A program made the translations under genes and the position numbers. From Leptodontidium sp. MPI-SDFR-AT-0119 (Eukaryota > Ascomycota > Leotiomycetes > Helotiales > Leptodontidiaceae), in contig JAHLEZ010000045.1 of NCBI GenBank assembly GCA_020726505.1, positions 1 to 64,000 of the forward strand: 64,000 bases of DNA. Reading direction: 5' to 3'. Positions 21,338-31,283 of this stretch are shown here, piece by piece. The notes under the pieces were generated by a model. That model was not told where the DNA came from, searched no databases, and saw only the letters and a list, made by a program, of their open reading frames with translations. Within the stretch, counting starts at the first letter, position 1. Every line of letters starts with the position of its first letter.

Positions 21338-23635
21338 TTACTTTAGAAATATTCTCCTGCGCCTTTCTAACAATTCCCGATACCTATCATCATCATCATC
21401 ATCGAATTGCATAAAATGGTGGACATAGCAATCCCCTAGAACTTCATAAAGACAACCCTTGATGGTCGTGTCTTCCTTGCACATCAGCTTCCCAGGCATC
21501 TTTCCCTCGACGCCGGAAATCGAATATTCCTCTCCAGCCAGCATCGTCAGCTCCATTTCCCCATGCCCTCTTAGTACAAACGGGACCCTCGCACCGGACA
21601 GTATGACGGCCTGGTCACCACGCTGCATTTCTGGCGGCCCAAGGCCAAAATAGCCTTGCTCTGTGACGAAGAACGAGCGGTTGGAAGCGTTATCCCGGAA
21701 GCGGCTTTCCATATGGCCCATTGCCACAAGTCGTTCTCGAGGGATGGCAGAGTCACGATTTTGGAGTAGACCGAGGAGTGTTGCCCAGCTAGCTTCATCG
21801 TCGGGAACAGCTTGCCGAAAGTGAATTCTCCCATCTCCCAAACCAGCTTCTGTACCATCTTCGTTGATTTCTAGAACGTTGTCTCCTATCATTGTTCTCC
21901 AAAAGGCGTCCGATATTGACATTTGACTGCTAGGATACCTTTTTCCCCCTTGCGCAGGGAGTCCCGCTACTTCTTGCCATTGGAGAATGGTTTGATATTC
22001 GGATTCCAAACTCAGGTCCATTCGAGTGCCAACGGCTTGAATTGAGTCGATAGAGTAACTGGTGACTTGGAGGTATGGTGGATACCATATAGCGTTCGTA
22101 GACCCGCTAGGTCCATAGAGAAAGTTAGTGTAAGAGGTGATCCGATTAGCTCGATGTTCTCCGTCACTCAGGGGATTGCAGTTTTGTTGGACAGACCAGT
22201 CCGGAACCCAGGAGGGCAGAGAAGGTAATTGACGCTTTCCGCTAACTTGAAGAAGAACATCGAGCAAATCTTCGTCCATGATTATGAAGACAGCAGTTCT
22301 TTGGTACACTTCCTCGACAGGGTATTCGTAGGTTATTGAGATGGTTTTCTTTCCACGTTCGCTGCCCTGAATATCGCACAGTCCTAAAAGAGCATATACT
22401 CTGTCGCGAGGATCTGTTGCAAGTCTATAACTATGCCTGAGAAGGATGGTAGATAGGTAAATGTATCCTGTAGTATCCGATCGGATTTGTGCTATTGCCA
22501 TCATCTTTAAGTAGAAAGTTCCACACAGTTTTTCGAGTTCATTTGTTCCGAAATCTAAAGAACAACACTGCTTGAGAATATGCTTGTTAATCATTCCCGC
22601 TGCCTTTATGATAGTAGACATATCTAGATACCGAAACCCCCAGACGAACTTGACGGTTTTTGGTACCGCTGACTCTTGGACCACCCACATTCTTTCCCAC
22701 CATGGGTTCTCGACAAATATACGAAAGGCTTCGATCAACAATCTGCACTCAGGCGTTATACTGACGAAATTTCCGGCATCGTCGATGCTATACAGCGGCA
22801 GTTCGTAGGAATGGTCGCCCCGGCCCAGCCGAGCAAGGAAGTCGAAAACCAAGTGTGCATGGGATGCTTCGTTTGCTGGAATAGGGACATTTTCTTCTAA
22901 GCTTAGATCGTCCAGTTCTTCACCAACAACTACAAGAGCTTGGTGGTCTTTTCCGGGGACGGAGTTCCACTGAATTGTCCGCTTCAAAACGGAGGGATCT
23001 TGACATTCTCCAAACCAGACAATAGTTGGGTGCCCGCTGCTCGAATATATCTCTTTCATCAAAAGAATTTGAGACGCACGCTCTTCAAAGTCGCTTTGGT
23101 TGATACAGATTGCATCCGCCCAGAGAATAAGGATGTCGAGGCGCCGGAGATGACGCAAAGCAGATTCGAGGTTCCTGGTGACTTGGTGGACGTTTCCGTT
23201 CAGGTATATTGGAAGTGTATCCCCTGCATCTCCCCATACGTAGGAAAGTGCATAATAAGGAAAGAGAACAGCATCGAGGGATATTGTAATTGTGTGGCAG
23301 TGAATATCATCCGCGAAATCGTCTGCCTGTTGAACAATGACAAGACGAATCTCACGCTGGTCGGCCGATAGCTTTTCGTACTTGTTGCTAGCAGGAAAAC
23401 ACATAAGAACAAGGCTGTCTGGTTCAACTTCAATGTTGTCTTCAGAGGGAGGCGAGTCATTGACTTCTTCATTTACCTCACCGCTCAAATCTGGGCTCAA
23501 CTGCAGTGAATTGGTGTCCATTGCTGTGAGTGGCCAGCGTGGTTCAGTGGCTGATGGTATGTGTGGAGCTCTGAGGTCGTGAACTTGGGCGGGTCTTACG
23601 AGTGGCGCTGAGGGTATGAAAAGTATTCGACACAT
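21338..23635 (-). CDS. HET-domain (heterokaryon incompatibility) protein
   Basis: A single uninterrupted frame of 765 aa from the ATG at 23635; a second in-frame ATG at 23521 would shorten it by 38 residues. The HET domain occupies roughly residues 125-300. It shows Y-Y-A-L-S-Y-V-W-G-D at its start, then L-W-A-D-A-I-C-I-N-Q and the V-W-F-G-E and W-W-E-R-M-W-V-V-Q-E blocks, which are hallmark HET motifs. The C-terminal half is typical of long HET proteins and ends with an Asp run followed by basic residues. HET domains are TIR-related and trigger cell death when incompatible hyphae fuse. No NACHT or repeat domain is fused, but a decayed TPR array lies just downstream on the same strand. A role in allorecognition is inferred from the family. 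Confidence 0.92.
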   Translation of the reverse strand: MCRILFIPSAPLVRPAQVHDLRAPHIPSATEPRWPLTAMDTNSLQLSPDLSGEVNEEVNDSPPSEDNIEVEPDSLVLMCFPASNKYEKLSADQREIRLVIVQQADDFADDIHCHTITISLDAVLFPYYALSYVWGDAGDTLPIYLNGNVHQVTRNLESALRHLRRLDILILWADAICINQSDFEERASQILLMKEIYSSSGHPTIVWFGECQDPSVLKRTIQWNSVPGKDHQALVVVGEELDDLSLEENVPIPANEASHAHLVFDFLARLGRGDHSYELPLYSIDDAGNFVSITPECRLLIEAFRIFVENPWWERMWVVQESAVPKTVKFVWGFRYLDMSTIIKAAGMINKHILKQCCSLDFGTNELEKLCGTFYLKMMAIAQIRSDTTGYIYLSTILLRHSYRLATDPRDRVYALLGLCDIQGSERGKKTISITYEYPVEEVYQRTAVFIIMDEDLLDVLLQVSGKRQLPSLPSWVPDWSVQQNCNPLSDGEHRANRITSYTNFLYGPSGSTNAIWYPPYLQVTSYSIDSIQAVGTRMDLSLESEYQTILQWQEVAGLPAQGGKRYPSSQMSISDAFWRTMIGDNVLEINEDGTEAGLGDGRIHFRQAVPDDEASWATLLGLLQNRDSAIPRERLVAMGHMESRFRDNASNRSFFVTEQGYFGLGPPEMQRGDQAVILSGARVPFVLRGHGEMELTMLAGEEYSISGVEGKMPGKLMCKEDTTIKGCLYEVLGDCYVHHFMQFDDDDDDRYRELLERRRRIFLK

Positions 23636-23998
23636 CCGGGGTGAGCCTACACTTATTAACGTGGTTAAGAATGCTCCCTGGCCCAGCCTTCGGGTGTTTC
23701 AGTTCGCTAAACACAGCCCCCCCCCCCCATTTCTACCTCTCAGCTTCTCTGTTTTGCGCCATCTTCTACCACATGACTCCTCGTCCCACAGAGTGCTTTC
23801 TTTTTCAAGCCGTAATGAAATTTCTAGTTCGATACACATTTGGAACATTGCCAAAGCCTCAAAGTCGGAGGGCCCGCTTAACAACATGAACAAGCAACCT
23901 TTCTATACAGCAAGTCTTAGATCTACAAATCAATATAAGCAGCCTGGCCTGATACCTGCATTTCCTCTCAGACGCGTTTCTATTACGGCTGAGCACTT
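23636..23998. other. Upstream flank of the HET gene
   Basis: Contains a C10-type homopolymer near 23718-23728. No supported gene, although a downstream exon of the minus-strand secreted-protein gene could fall here. Confidence 0.4.
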
Positions 23999-24412
23999 TT
24001 ACGCACATACCGTGTCAGAGCGTTCAGGGCCGGCCTGACGAGAGCTCATCGTCCTCTGCCCACCCCTCCAGCGTTGTGCATGATCAGCGATGATTATATC
24101 GCCACGGTAAGCGTGCTCATAGCATATTCCTCTATTCGCATAAATGGCACTGTCAACACTTCTAGTATCTCGGTAACAGTCGCCCGTGACGGAGAAGAAA
24201 GACAAAGTACCGATTGCAAGTCCAGTCACCGGTGCCCATGAGTCCGCTAACTCATCAGTTGAACCACGTGTTGTGAACCGCAGTCTCTCTCTGTGGTCCC
24301 ATGTGGACGAGTTGATATTGATGGGTGTTGCTGAAATAAGAGCTGGTAACAGGAAAGCAAGCAACAGTAAAGCTTGGAAGAAGACTCGCACTGCGAAGCC
24401 GGTGGATGCCAT
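23999..24412 (-). CDS. Putative small secreted protein
   Basis: The ATG at 24412 starts a frame of 137 aa. A clear signal-peptide-like stretch lies at residues 9-28 (F-F-Q-A-L-L-L-L-A-F-L-L-P-A-L) ending in I-S-A-T-P. The mature part has few Cys (D-C-Y-R, G-I-C-Y-E) and no recognised domain. Just before the stop the sequence reads ACACG|GTATGT, a good splice donor, so the true C-terminus may come from a further exon toward 23,900 that I could not fix. Secretion is inferred from the leader only; function is unknown. Confidence 0.5.
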   Translation of the reverse strand: MASTGFAVRVFFQALLLLAFLLPALISATPININSSTWDHRERLRFTTRGSTDELADSWAPVTGLAIGTLSFFSVTGDCYRDTRSVDSAIYANRGICYEHAYRGDIIIADHAQRWRGGQRTMSSRQAGPERSDTVCA

Positions 24413-26539
24413 GGTGTGGAATGTCCCGAAGAGCAAAGTATTTGCTGTTTGGATGCTATGGAATTGAGGGGAAAAGGTACGAAATATCAAACCTGGGTAT
24501 AAGTTATATAGAGGTAGATGAGCGACCTGTCACCTGTAGATCCGACAGCCTGCTTAATATTCACGAACGGGGGCAGAACGGGCATTGACTGATTTTTCCC
24601 CCCCCATCATTCACAACATTCAAACACAGAGAGTTTGATACATTGAAGGGACCTTTTCTGGTAGATAAAACTTGGCACTGAACTAGTCTGTTGAGGGAGA
24701 TGACTCGGGAGTCGGAACTATCCTCTTGGATACGTACTTTGTATAGAGTTCCAATGCTTAGCACGTCCTATACCCTTCGGGAGGTTGGAGGATAGGCTTT
24801 CAGCCAACCCTCCTGATGTACAAGAGTATCATCATCATCATCATGTTGAGGGAGATGAGTTTCTCTTTCACCCCGCTCTTGGGTGTCTTCAAAGTACTTT
24901 TACTTATCACTGAAGTCAACAGCTGCTACGATTCGCATCTAGGGTTTGAATGTTTGATTTAACCTAATATATATATATATATAGAAATGATACTAATCAA
25001 TCGATATACATCAGATTATAATATAGCAATTAATTCAGGATTTAGCTAGGATTAAAGTCTGCTGGGTTGAAGCTTCCACGGATAACCGGCCATGGAGGTG
25101 CTCTGATGCAAATGTAGATCAAACAACTTTCAGAAACAGTTATCACTTTCATAGCATACATTTAGTTATTGATGTATTATAATGTTGAACTTATAATCAA
25201 CAGATACTTGCTGAGGCAGATGGCAGTCGAAGCCAGTATCAAGCCTGCCAGTTCCCGAATTAAGCGAGACAAACAAAATACTACGTCATTGATGGGGGGT
25301 GAATAGCGACTTAAAATAATCATCTCGAAAGTTTTCGAGCGGAACTTTGCTCGTTCCCTAAGATCTGAAAAAAGCCTCTTGACCGTTCATTATCGAGGCT
25401 AGGAGCATCCACCACAACTGCTGGAAGTCACGTTTTCATCACCTGAAACAAACACCTGCTGTTGTGACAAAACTGCCGAATCACGGACTGTGTTACTGTA
25501 CCTCCTCCAACTTATATTTTCAATGAATTACTACTTTGCGACCTCAATTCAAAAATGAAAAATCATGACCCCACTCCACCGTGTTTGGGTTTCGCCGGCA
25601 GTACTCAGTCTGGTACTTTCTATAGTCTTCGCCATGTTGATTTGTGAGGAGTGCCCACCTATTGAGCTTCAAGCAGCGCCAAGTAACACAAACTCCTACC
25701 ACGCACAGGGCGACAACCAACAGGGGCCAGTATTGACTTGACAATAGCGTATAGGTGGGCGTTCTTGCTCAATTTTGTGACCCATCAGAGGCTAACAGTT
25801 TTTAGCACTACATCAGTCAAATTCTTCAATAGAACTTTGATCAACATTTCCAAGATTGATGGAACATCTCAATATCGCACTGCTATGAGAACACTGGCGG
25901 AGACTCTCTCGCTGTCGCCAACAAGGGCCAGAAGACACTGTTCGAATCCCCCTGAATCCCCGCGTTTGCAAAGCTGACAGGCGCAGACTATCCCTAGATT
26001 ATTTATTGCTGGGTCGCACGCTGTGGCTCTTTCCTGTAAATTACAGCACCCCCTCCCGCGCTCGGAGTGGGTCTCATCCGGCTAATGTCTAAACTAGGAT
26101 TGGCATCCCTTTCTCTACCCACGTCCCCATCTTTCATCAGATCCGTAGGTCATTGCCATCGAAGCTATGCTAGTCAGCCTCAAAACTGCGATCAAAAATA
26201 CCGTACCCTTTTCATATCCATATTTCAAGCTCACGTTCCCGACATCGTCACCTTCTGCTACAAGCACCGCAGACAGTTCAGACAGCTGCCGAACAAGCTA
26301 AGTTAGAATATGTTATGTATGCTCATGATACATCCCGAACTGCTATGGAGTATCGGGGAGTTGATCATTGCATAAACGAAAATGCGCATAGGCCCTGTTG
26401 CCGCAATATTAACACAATGGCTACTATTACTCTCACAGGAGCTTGTCTCGAGACTTCACTATTCCAGAGACATCAACGATATGGAGCTTGGGAACTTCTT
26501 CGGACTACGATTTTTTTTGACTGAGGATCTGATGGTTTG
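24413..26539. other. Gene-poor stretch, partly AT-rich
   Basis: No supported gene in about 2.1 kb. It includes an AT-rich patch with a TA microsatellite (24955-25060) and an ATC repeat near 24827-24845. A minus-strand frame at 25741-25544 with a hydrophobic segment lacks an ATG and was not called. Remnants of the Hsp70-like gene may extend into 26100-26539 but are not readable with confidence. Confidence 0.4.
24967..24983. repeat. (AT)n microsatellite
   Basis: About eight AT units in an AT-rich noncoding patch. Confidence 0.85.
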
Positions 26540-26875
26540 GTCAGTGTGCGCGAGCCAGAAGCATATTGGGAAAAAATCGAAGACAAAGTTGCGAGATTCA
26601 TTCACGAAGAAGTTGTTGATCGGGTGCTCGTCCTCGGTGACTCGGGAGACAATGCGGATTTTCAAAAGGCTGTGAGGGCCGCTCTTCTCCAGAGCAATCC
26701 AGACGGCAATCCCGAGAAGACTATGCGATGAGACAGTACAGAGGACCTGGATGCTGGCCTGTGGTTTGCTAGTCGGGGAGCAGCGATTTTACCAAAAGGA
26801 GTATTGCTGCGGGGTCTTGATGGATGTGAGCCTGCTAATGACTGTGAGATGGCTGGTTCTCATGATGAGATGTAG
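26540..26875 (+). pseudogene. C-terminal relic of a fungal Hsp70-like protein
   Basis: One frame carries a pattern I associate with the C-terminus of the large fungal Hsp70-like (actin-ATPase fold) family: Y-W-E-K-I-E, then V-D-R-V-L-V-L-G-D-S-G-D, then W-F-A-S-R-G-A-A and L-D-G-C-E-P near the end. The frame is open from about 26537 to a stop at 26873-26875 apart from one TGA at 26729-26731, which could come from CGA by a C-to-T change. The ATPase core upstream is not recognisable. A plausible acceptor (GGTCAG) lies just before the block. Family assignment is tentative; truncation is clear. Confidence 0.42.
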
Positions 26876-27769
26876 CGTGGTTATCTTTGAGAACAAGAAT
26901 TGAAGTCGACTTTGCGCCTCGACATGGGCTTTTGGGGGGGTGGGGGGGCAATTGAAAGAAGTCAGAAGGAGAGTCCATGTTAAGAGAAAAATGGGGACGT
27001 ATGAAGGATCTTGTTTTCAAAAAGCAGTATTGTTTGTGGACCAGCGTTTGTTTTCAATTCGCGAAGATTCCACAGCGGAGGTAGTGGATAATTTCAGACA
27101 GCGTTGATGTTCACCAAATCCTGCGCGAGGGTTGTAAGATGGACATATATCAGATCATGAGGATGCTCAGTGAGGCAAATCGCTGTTAACAAAGGCCAGT
27201 TATGTATGTCATGAAACAAGTTAGATATTGTAGGAGGGACAACCAGGGAGAGGTAGAAAACCAGTAGTGCCCGTGATTCTTGATTAGACTACAAAGCTCG
27301 CATTAAGTAGAAGCAAGCTCGCTAGCGCCTTCGGCTATTCCAGGCTAACCCCCTCAATGTCAAGGGCCAAGCTAGTCAACCTTTATTTGGAGGAACCCGG
27401 TTCTTCTGACCAATCTGTGCCTTTGCTTGCGGACCCCTCAGCGTCCTAGCTGTATCCCGAGAGTCTACTATTTTCAGAGATTGCATGTTGAATCTAATAC
27501 GTAGCTGTTGGAAGCACAATCAGGGTAGAGATTCAATGATCTGCAGAAATAATGTGTTCACTAATTCTCTACCCTAACATACCATGCAGCTTGGAAGAAA
27601 AAAAATAACAAGAAATGATGAAGTCCCTTGCCCCTAACCCGCCCGCAGTGCAGTTACCAAAAACAACAAAAAAGAAATCTAGATAAACATGCTACCCCGA
27701 CTCGCAAAGCCCTGACCATTTACCATCATACCCAAATATCTCTCTTGTTTACGTCTCCAGAACACACAG
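26876..27769. other. Intergenic, no gene seen
   Basis: Includes a G-run near 26933-26948 and the 3' flank of the minus-strand secreted-protein gene. No coding evidence. Confidence 0.45.
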
Positions 27770-28768
27770 TTAAGACCTCGGTGGAGCTGGGTGCTTTCTC
27801 AAATTGAGGTCAACATCCTCATCAAAGTTCACACTCGGAACTCCCTCCAACGCAGGATACTTTGGCGCATCAGCAGCAGTGGAAACACCTGGGTGCCTAT
27901 AAATATCATGCTGCTTAGGATTATTCCAGTCAATACCACCATTGACACCACACTTGGTGTAGACGAAGAAAGTGTTGCCTGCAGCAGAGCCGTCCTCGTG
28001 CTTGACAGGGGTCTTGTTGCACCAATTCCCGATGCTGGTCCAGCTTGAGGCGTCCGCATTGCATCTGGCTGCTCCGCCAAATGGACCGTCATTTGGGATT
28101 TCGATGGGCGCAGTGGTGAGGGAACCGCATGTGCTAGATTATGTCAGTGATATGGCCTCAATGGATATGGAATGGAAAACTCACTCAACAAAAATAGGAA
28201 CCCAAGTCCAATACCCGCATTCTCCTTCCTCCAACTCCTCACTCCTCTCAATATCTAGACTCGTGGAAGCAGATGTACTAAAACTGTAACTAGCACCAAG
28301 ATTGAAAGCACCTAGAAGTGCTCCCTTCGACACTTCAAGACCGATATTGGCGTTGATCTCCCAAGTGGTTGTGACAGTCGATGAAGTCCCCTTGGCAATC
28401 TTGCATTCTTTTGCAGCGCACTCGGAACCACCATAGGGAACTTCTTGTCCGTAGCTGTAGTTCACTCGAATCTCGCAGTATGCCGTGCAGGCCCCGTCGT
28501 CTTCGGGTCCGGGCATGGAACCGCCACAGTGGCCGTCCGGTCTAAGATATGACTTTTTCTCGCAGTCGAAGATGTCCTATGTGGAATTAGTGAAAGTACT
28601 AGGGCGTGGAAAATTGGTTAGGGGGTGTACTTTGTAGAGTTCTGTGCTCTCAATACGACACTTGCGGTCTCGGGTAAAGAGGTTTGAAGCTTGACGATTG
28701 GAATAGGCGAGAGGACTGGCACTGCACACCGCCAGCAAACTCAACAAGATGATTTTGGTGAAAGCCAT
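27770..28768 (-). CDS. Secreted Cys-containing protein, intact copy of duplicated pair
   Basis: Three exons, 28768-28631, 28576-28185 and 28133-27770, join to 297 aa. All introns are short (48-54 nt) and end in AG. Residues 1-18 are a signal peptide (I-I-L-L-S-L-L-A-V-C-S-A-S-P). The mature protein has about ten Cys, a T-T-T-W-E-I-N-x-N-I-G core followed by K-G-A-L-L-G-A-F-N-L-G-A-S-Y-S-F-S and a Ser/Thr-rich strand, then C-G-Y-W-T-W-V-P and W-C-N-K-T-P blocks. The alternating Ser/Thr/hydrophobic stretch resembles amphipathic beta-hairpins, but I recognise no family. A broken paralogue lies at 61260-62283. About 1.7 kb away a small Cys-rich C-tail gene is divergently oriented, and the same arrangement recurs at the second locus. 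Function is unknown. Confidence 0.85.
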
Positions 28769-30441
28769 TTCGAGAAGCAAGAAGGTTGACTCAATAGCTA
28801 TGAGTAAGGTGTGAAAGAATTGATAGATAGATCAGAAAGAAGGGATAGGTTGTATTTGCCGCCTCTGTTACGTTCTGCTCCAGTTTCGAATGCCAAAATG
28901 GAGAGTCCCATCTTATATCATGATCTAGACACAGTCTTACCATTACTTCAAGACCGCTTTCAAGGGCATTGATCCTTCTGGACTCGAGTCGAGATAATCG
29001 AGGCACGCATTCTAATTCCGTAATGGCAGTAGAGTCCTTCAGAACCAGGTATCGAGAGTGATGGCTGCAAATGATGACACGGGTTAGAAATACCCGTGAT
29101 TAAGAAGGAAGAGCTCGAGTACACCGGCCTTGCCAAGATGGACCGAGTATATTTTGGAAGCTGACGGGCAGTGTTAGGCGCAAAGTGTTGACATGGGTTG
29201 CTCGTCCGGGAAATCTGTCAGCGATCACGGTTGGGTCAACAATATTGCAGCGAGAGGGAATTTCTTGAGCAATTTTAACAAACTTGAGAGGTCATTATGA
29301 AAACGTATGAATTGAAAGGAAATCGCAGAATATCAAAATCGTACTCTTATGGAGGAGAATCAGAGTGCTTAAACCTGGAGATTCTGGAATGTATGCCTCG
29401 GGAGTCAGACCTGGGGGATCGTGCTTCACTCACTGACGCCGCATAGTTGCATATCTAGTCAAAAGATAAACTGCATACACACGCTCAAGAGAGAACACAT
29501 ATCAACGAGCTTTTTTTCTTCTTCTGAAAATAGACGCAATGAAGGAAGCGGCACTGTTGAGCAGAAACCCCTCGATTTGAGCCAGCCATAGTATGACCAT
29601 CTTGGAAGAGCCATGACTAAGGGCGATATTAAAACCGTGATCCCTACGAAAATCCGCAATGAGATAGAGTAGAGCCTTGAAAATAGATGGCTTCCTCGAA
29701 AACAAACCACGTCAAGCCCCTGCCAAGCAACAAGGCAGCATGCCATCATTAGGATGAGTTGCAGTTTTTCTGTTGCACAAAGAATTTAAAGAAGCAATAC
29801 CATGACCCAAAGAAGACGCCGAGAAAAAGATTCAAAGTAAGAATAATTCAGCCTATATCAATGATGACTTGCAAAATCCAAGATCTAAAATGAGATATCC
29901 AGGGTTAAGGCGCAGCTCCTGCCAAGCTGCATCGCCATGATCGTGGTCGTACAAAATTCCAAGCGATCCTTGAATGCACAACGTCGATGCAAGGAACCTC
30001 AAACGGGGCTGCCGAAAACGTTTCAGATAGCCGCCCACCGCTCCTGGTTTGCTTGGCTGCTTGGTAGGATTTGATGGATAAGGTCTGATTCAGCACCTTC
30101 CTGCTGTATTCCATTTTGTCTCTTCACTTTCTTGTATTCGTTGAGTGACACCACTAGGCGCGACAGGCGGATTTCTGTCAGAGGAAGAAAACCAAGACAG
30201 ACCTGAAAATATCGTTTTCAGACATCAACGAGTGCACCGTGAGAAACAGTGCGCTCCCACACTATTATTCACGTCGGTGACGACGATTCACGAGCCTCAC
30301 GACAGGGCAATCTTGCACCTCTTTACAGCTCCAATCCACACCCAACACCAAGAGACCTTGCCATCAACCTTCGATTCGACAACATCTTGAAGCCTGGACA
30401 AGAGCCCGCCAGTTCTCACAACATCTAGCACCATCTCCATC
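28769..30441. promoter_or_regulatory. Divergent upstream region of the pair at 28-31 kb
   Basis: 1,673 bp between the divergent ATGs. Two overlapping open frames at 29502-29749 on the minus strand show no family features and are not called. No defined binding site was recognised. The equivalent interval at the second locus (59554-61259) has nearly the same length. Confidence 0.4.
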
Positions 30442-30828
30442 ATGGCCAGCACAAGCAGCTGCGGCACCAGCCCGAACAGCATTCCCGGACAATCCTCAGC
30501 ATGTGCCGTAAGCTTCGAGCGTAACAACACCGCAATCCTAGCTGAATGCTGTAAAGGCGCTGCTATCGCAACATACACCGACTTTGTCCCCGCACCAGAA
30601 GCTGGGTGCTACCAGTACTGCAACATCTCGACCCCGATCTACAATGAAAGCGCCATTTACGACTGCCTGACAAGTCGAGAGAGGAACCAGACGCTGACGG
30701 GATGGTCGTGTCGCGATGAAGTGAAGGATAAGACGTCTACTGCGTGTGTGAGAGGTGTTGATAAGGTTGTTTTGGGGGCTGTTGTCGTTGCTGTTGGGGG
30801 GTGGGTGTTGGGTTCGGGAGGAATTTGA
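30442..30828 (+). CDS. Small Cys-rich protein with hydrophobic C-tail (copy 1)
   Basis: A single exon of 128 aa from the ATG at 30442. It contains A-C-A-V, N-N-T-A-I-L, a C-C pair, a C-Y-Q-Y-C-N-I-S block, a Y-D-C-L motif and W-S-C-R. It ends in a hydrophobic helix (V-V-L-G-A-V-V-V-A-V-G-G-W-V-L). Several N-x-S/T sites suggest exposure to the secretory pathway, yet no N-terminal signal peptide is visible. It may be tail-anchored or GPI-signal-bearing, or an upstream exon may have been missed. Two paralogues share the C-C, C-x-x-Y-C-N and E/D-C-L spacing (57977-58348 intact, 59182-59553 broken). It is divergent to the secreted-protein gene at 27770-28768. Confidence 0.75.
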   Translation: MASTSSCGTSPNSIPGQSSACAVSFERNNTAILAECCKGAAIATYTDFVPAPEAGCYQYCNISTPIYNESAIYDCLTSRERNQTLTGWSCRDEVKDKTSTACVRGVDKVVLGAVVVAVGGWVLGSGGI

Positions 30829-31283
30829 GGGATCTGAAATTTCAGCGTCGATCTTGATGATCGAACGGAGTACCGTGAATCAGGGCAGTTAAAGTTGGCG
30901 ATGGAGGTGCAATAAACATCATGACTAGGCAAGTAACACTCGCAAGGAGACATTAAGCGCAAGTGGAGCGAAATTTAGCGAATATCAAAAGGCGGTTGGG
31001 CACGTGGCTGGGAAGACTAGTATTTTGCATGTCAGGATATTGAAGTCAAGGAAGAGCGGCAGAGAGACCAGAGAAATGGCGGTTAGACGAGGAAATGTTT
31101 CTTTCTATCAAGCAGACCAGAGGCACAGTTGTGCACAATCGGTGACTACATCACGTGAGGGCCACTTGACGTCAAGTAAACCCCTTCAGGCATCACACCC
31201 TTCCTTACTCTCACGAGCAAGTATATCAACGCTCGATTGCCCTCAATCTTTCCTGCATTTCTCTTCAAAAACAACCCCCAATC
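30829..31283. other. Intergenic
   Basis: No supported gene. Pyrimidine-rich leader sequence appears just before 31284. Confidence 0.4.

Noticed and set aside
21375..21402. ATC/CAT trinucleotide run
   Set aside because: Encodes the Asp run near the C-terminus of the HET protein; no further meaning seen.
25544..25744. Minus-strand frame with a hydrophobic N-terminus (66 codons)
   Set aside because: Begins with TTG, has no in-frame ATG and no supporting splice context.
25900..25970. tRNA-like B-box (GTTCGAATCC)
   Set aside because: The flanking bases cannot form a T-arm stem and no acceptor stem or A-box fits; no tRNA gene was found in the window.
29459..29749. Two overlapping minus-strand frames, one starting with ATG
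   Set aside because: Neither shows family motifs or splice context, and they lie in the divergent intergenic region of the gene pair.
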